DNA of 64,000 bases from Saprospiraceae bacterium (GTDB lineage: Bacteria; Bacteroidota; Bacteroidia; Chitinophagales; Saprospiraceae): assembly GCA_028285545.1 (NCBI GenBank), contig JANQPA010000024.1:55124-119123 (forward strand). Reading direction: 5' to 3'. The position numbers and the translations under genes are program-made. The notes under the pieces were generated by a model, which was not told the DNA's origin, did not search any database, and saw nothing but the letters and a program-made list of their open reading frames with translations. Shown here one piece after another: positions 60,761-64,000 of the stretch. Position 1 is the stretch's first letter. Every line of letters begins with the position of its first letter.

Positions 60761-61228
60761 TCATTTAGTAAAACAATCAATCACTGTTTTCAATAAAACA
60801 AAAAGTGGCTCTCTTCCTTCTTTTGTTATAGGAGTTTCTTCATCCTCAATCAAAGAGTCTTCTACAAAGGCGAGCAAATCTTCCTGGGGATAATCCTTAA
60901 AGAAAACATCCATCCTTTCCCGAAACCGCCGAGTTGTGATATTTTGAAGTTTTTCCCAATTCGCATCTTCGGCTTCAACAAAGGATTGCTCGCTGACAAA
61001 GGGAATTTCCTCTGAACTTCTGATTACTGATTTGAATATTACCAAAGCAAGAAATAGTGCGTATTCTTTTTCACCAGCAGTAAAAGCTTCCAGGTTTTCT
61101 GAAAAAAAATATGCAAAAACAGCTCCTTGTTCCTCTTGAAAACGTTTTAAACTATTTAAACGCAAGTCTTCAGATTGGCCAATTTCCTCAGCTACTTCAT
61201 CAATAATATACTCAGATATTAACTTCAT
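60761..61228 (-). CDS. Hypothetical helical protein
   Basis: A 155-residue soluble protein I do not recognise. It is acidic and mostly helical, with a hydrophobic helix AGEKEYALFLALVIFKSVIR (about 53-72) that may be buried rather than membrane-inserted, and an acidic tail SLIEDEETPITKEG. It overlaps the start of the OmpA/PD40 gene's end by 4 bp, so it is co-translated with it. The TPR-CHAT gene follows 190 bp downstream on the same strand. Confidence 0.68.
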   Translation of the reverse strand: MKLISEYIIDEVAEEIGQSEDLRLNSLKRFQEEQGAVFAYFFSENLEAFTAGEKEYALFLALVIFKSVIRSSEEIPFVSEQSFVEAEDANWEKLQNITTRRFRERMDVFFKDYPQEDLLAFVEDSLIEDEETPITKEGREPLFVLLKTVIDCFTK

Positions 61229-63681
61229 TCAACAATTTTTAAAATCACAATATTATTTCGCCAAGAATATCTATAATCAAGGACTTCTTTTTTACCATAA
61301 GGTTTTTTAATTATTCGATCCGCCGAAATACCTCCATTTATGATAATAGTGGCTAGAATTTCAGCTCTTTGTGAAGCTAATTCCAAAGCTAATGAATGGG
61401 AAACATCACCATACGAATAGACTCCGAGCTCGATTTTATACGCTGGATAATCTTTTAAAAATTGTATGGCCCGATTAATTTCAGGTTCAGAAAGTGGCGA
61501 AAGCCTTGAAGTGTTGGCTTCAAAAACGATTCCTGGCAGGGGAATGCTTGTGCCGTTTTCGATTGGGATAAGATCAAAATTATGATATTGGATCAGCTGG
61601 GAAGTATTAGCAGAAATCCTATTAGAGGCTTCCAAAGATACAGTGGATTCAGTAGGTACAATTTTCCTCTCAATAGCAATCTGAAGGTTAACAGCTGACT
61701 GAATTTTTTGATAAATCAGGAAGGCCTGATGCCTTTTTGATGCCAAAATAATTTTATTATCTAAAACCTGTCTTTGTAAATTCTGTAATAAAGCTGGCAA
61801 TTGCTTCCGAAAGGATGGGGCAAGTAATGCTTTTAATTCTGATTCCGCATCTCTCTGCCAGGGAAATAATAGCGGCCGTTCGCTAAGAGGGAAGGAGGAA
61901 ATTGATTTCAAAAAGGGATTTACTCCATCATCCGAAGGCAAACCATTTTTTTTGAGCCTATCCACTTCTTCTTCTCCAATAATGGAACCTAGTTTGATCA
62001 GGCGATCCTCGAAATTTTGTTGCTCTAATTTTTCCCATTGTACTGCTGCGTACTCATTAATCAGATCATTCAAAGTTTCGCGAAACAGCTGATTAAAAGA
62101 AATAACCGAAGTAAGCCCTTTGGTTCTTAAGTCATCAGAAAGAGGTCTTTTCGAGCCCTCATTTTTTCTTTTTGCAATCTGTTGTCTGAGCCTTTCCTTT
62201 TGTTTATTAAAATGATCATTTTTATCAACAACCCGATTATCTGCAGGTAGCTTGATCTGTTTTCCTTTAAGTGAATCAGGGGTCATGGGAGTTAATTCAG
62301 CAGTTATATGCTCATACTTCTGCTTAAGAATGTTGAGTACTTTCCGTTCTTCTTCATCCCATTTCAGTTGTTCAAGGGAAGCTAAAATATTCTGTTTTAT
62401 GCTTGATAAATACCTGGCTTGATTATTTTCTAATTTTTTAATTTCTTTTTTTAATTGAACCCTATCATTTTTCAACAACTGAATTTGGCTTTCCCTTTCT
62501 TGATATTTACTATTTTCTTCAAGCTTTCTTTGGTAATGATCAGTATTATAATCAAAAAATGATTGTTGAAAAAAGGGAAGGCTCTCTGAAAAGGTACCAG
62601 ATGGGTTTAAACGAAAAAGCAGGTAAGAGCCTTGATTGGGTAATATGGTCAAATAGTTACCTTCATTGGATTGTAATATTGAAGGTGTAGAAGCCAAGTT
62701 ACTTCCTACCTGTAGACGAAAGTCATCAGAATAATCTTTTATGGCACCGTGAATAATATGTTGTGGGTAAGGTCGGTGTTTTACGGCCAGAACACTTGAG
62801 AACAAATCATGGTCGCCTGAGTTTGACTGTCGGTTAAAAAAGAGCTCATCTCCAATTAAAGACATGGCTGGATTTAATTCGTCATTAGCTGAATTGATTG
62901 AGGATCCCAGGTTTATTGGAGCAGACCATTGCACCCAACTGTTGTCAAGGCGTCTGCTTAAAAAGACATCGTAACCGCCATGCCCTCCGTGGCCATTACT
63001 TGAAAAATACAAGGTACGATTATCAGCAGCTAGAAATACTGAACATTCGTTAAAATCGGAATTCAAAGTAGGGCCAATATTAAAGGGGTAAGCCCATTCA
63101 TCCCTTTTGTCTTTAATGCTCACATAAATATCTAATTGGCCACAACCATTTTCTGTTTCCGCCAGGAATAACAGCACCCGCCGATCATAACTTAAGTGAA
63201 AGGATTTAATCTGTGTCGCTAAAAAACTACCATCTTTTATCCAGGCAAAATACATTTCCTCAGGCCTTTGCCACATCCTGCCTGCCGGGGAAGTCTGATA
63301 ATATGCATATTGTCCATTTGGATTTACATTTGCCAAATACAACTGATCCTCTAATGGAGAAATTGCAATTGGAATATTAAATCCTTCATCATTTAATGGC
63401 CGACCTATATTAATGGGTGGAGTCCAGTTAGACCTTCCGGACCTTCTGGTATACCAAATATCCGAAGCGTTTGAAGTGCCAAAATTCTCAGGTGCTTTAT
63501 CTTTTGCAAAGTAGAGAGTATTCCCATCCCAGGACAAAACTGGAGAAAAATCAGAATGAGGAGTATTAAATGGCAAGCGAAAAGCAGGAGAAGATTTCAC
63601 CAAGGAGCTGTCCATTGCTGACTCCTGGCAAAATATTAATAGCGGAAATAAAAATAAATTTGTTAGTAATATTAGTCTCAT
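61225..63681 (-). CDS. Exported PD40/OmpA-family protein
   Basis: An 818-residue envelope protein from the ATG at 63681, which gives the signal MRLILLTNLFLFPLLIFCQE; a 14-codon longer frame lacks a good signal. Residues 25-300 contain PD40 beta-propeller repeats (HSDFSPVLSWDGNTLYFAKD, LAADNRTLYFSSNGHGGHGG, LIGDELFFNRQSNSGDHDLF). A long coiled coil (about 375-560) follows. The C-terminus (about 735-818) is an OmpA-type peptidoglycan-binding domain with VFEANTSRLSPLSEPEINRA, YPAYKIELGVYSYGD and LASQRAEILATIIINGGISA. It may link the envelope to a large complex, as in gliding or T9SS-like machines. Its end overlaps the 155-residue gene by 4 bp. Confidence 0.85.
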   Translation of the reverse strand: MRLILLTNLFLFPLLIFCQESAMDSSLVKSSPAFRLPFNTPHSDFSPVLSWDGNTLYFAKDKAPENFGTSNASDIWYTRRSGRSNWTPPINIGRPLNDEGFNIPIAISPLEDQLYLANVNPNGQYAYYQTSPAGRMWQRPEEMYFAWIKDGSFLATQIKSFHLSYDRRVLLFLAETENGCGQLDIYVSIKDKRDEWAYPFNIGPTLNSDFNECSVFLAADNRTLYFSSNGHGGHGGYDVFLSRRLDNSWVQWSAPINLGSSINSANDELNPAMSLIGDELFFNRQSNSGDHDLFSSVLAVKHRPYPQHIIHGAIKDYSDDFRLQVGSNLASTPSILQSNEGNYLTILPNQGSYLLFRLNPSGTFSESLPFFQQSFFDYNTDHYQRKLEENSKYQERESQIQLLKNDRVQLKKEIKKLENNQARYLSSIKQNILASLEQLKWDEEERKVLNILKQKYEHITAELTPMTPDSLKGKQIKLPADNRVVDKNDHFNKQKERLRQQIAKRKNEGSKRPLSDDLRTKGLTSVISFNQLFRETLNDLINEYAAVQWEKLEQQNFEDRLIKLGSIIGEEEVDRLKKNGLPSDDGVNPFLKSISSFPLSERPLLFPWQRDAESELKALLAPSFRKQLPALLQNLQRQVLDNKIILASKRHQAFLIYQKIQSAVNLQIAIERKIVPTESTVSLEASNRISANTSQLIQYHNFDLIPIENGTSIPLPGIVFEANTSRLSPLSEPEINRAIQFLKDYPAYKIELGVYSYGDVSHSLALELASQRAEILATIIINGGISADRIIKKPYGKKEVLDYRYSWRNNIVILKIVE

Positions 63682-63907
63682 GAATCCCCCAAAAATTTCA
63701 CTTGTATAAATAGAGTTAACCAAAGGCCGGTTTACTATATAGATGTAGTTTTCATGAGACTATACTATTAAGATAATCTTAAAGTATTTTAAGCTGCTTG
63801 CAAAAGTAGGGTTTTTGATCAAAAATATGGCATTTTATGATAAACTTGATTCAACCTTTAGAATTTTGAATAGGTAACTATATTGTTTTTCATCTAATTT
63901 AGGGTAG

Positions 63908-64000
63908 TTCCTTGTTCCTTGTTCCTTGTTCCTTGTTCCTTGTTCCTTGTTCCTTGTTCCTTGTTCCTTGTTCCTTGTTCCTTGTTCCTTGTTCCTTGTT
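63908..64000. repeat. TTCCTTG heptanucleotide tandem array
   Basis: At least 13 exact 7-base units from 63908 to the window end, continuing beyond it. All frames on both strands are open in the array. It sits about 230 bp upstream of the OmpA/PD40 start. A shorter, degenerate relative is at 25736-25755. Its full length and the gene on the other side cannot be seen. Confidence 0.9.

Noticed and set aside
63908..64000. CRISPR array
   Set aside because: The units are 7 bases with no spacers, so it is a simple tandem repeat.
1..64000. tRNA, rRNA or riboswitch genes
   Set aside because: No GTTCGAATC-type T-loop with matching arms, rRNA segment or known riboswitch core was noticed by eye; a covariance-model scan would be needed to exclude small RNAs.

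Overview
The window looks like a chromosomal segment of a Bacteroidota bacterium, most likely of the Saprospiria/Saprospiraceae type (inference). The signs are AT-rich DNA, genes without Shine-Dalgarno sites, two good Bacteroidota promoters (TTG, 20 bp, TAnnTTTG), secreted proteins whose signal peptides end in ...AQ, and families typical of the phylum (DUF5686, DUF6090, DUF2490, DUF4407, 7TMR-DISM hybrid kinases, PD40/OmpA proteins). I saw no rRNA, tRNA or CRISPR.

Layout. 1-8.9 kb: an XRE regulator/CPBP protease pair, a giant tricorn-type S41 protease, an ECF sigma factor operon (sigma, membrane anti-sigma-like HEAT protein, DUF4097-like surface protein), a Tiki/ChaN/EreA-like protein and an AraC regulator. 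9-17.6 kb: a membrane protein, a DUF5686 outer-membrane protein, small TPR and hot-dog proteins, and a hybrid sensor kinase. 17.8-27 kb: a secreted hemopexin-repeat protein with an actinoporin-like C-terminus, lipoproteins, a duplicated beta-barrel, an amidohydrolase, a membrane-bound AraC regulator, a DUF1801 protein and an HD-like protein. 27-37 kb: an ABM-like/APH-like pair, an orphan SUKH protein, rsgA, a PQQ dehydrogenase plus sulfatase pair and DUF4407. 37-46 kb: Crp/Fnr, MDR oxidoreductase, DoxX-like protein, methyltransferase, DEAD-box helicase, epimerase and secreted proteins. 46-55 kb: AraC/SDR pair, two DUF6090 paralogues, tandem universal stress protein, methyltransferase, a second sulfatase and two GNATs (one AAC(6')-like). 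54.9-56.0 kb: a complete IS982-type element. 56-64 kb: a resolvase-like protein facing a TPR-CHAT putative protease, then an OmpA/PD40 operon and a 7-bp tandem array that runs off the window end.

Gaps between genes hold many repeats: REP-like hairpins, loop-less perfect palindromes acting as terminators, and several families of short degenerate repeats. The most novel candidates are the hemopexin/actinoporin-like protein and the resolvase-like/TPR-CHAT pair next to the IS. All functions are read from sequence patterns by eye; no database search was run.
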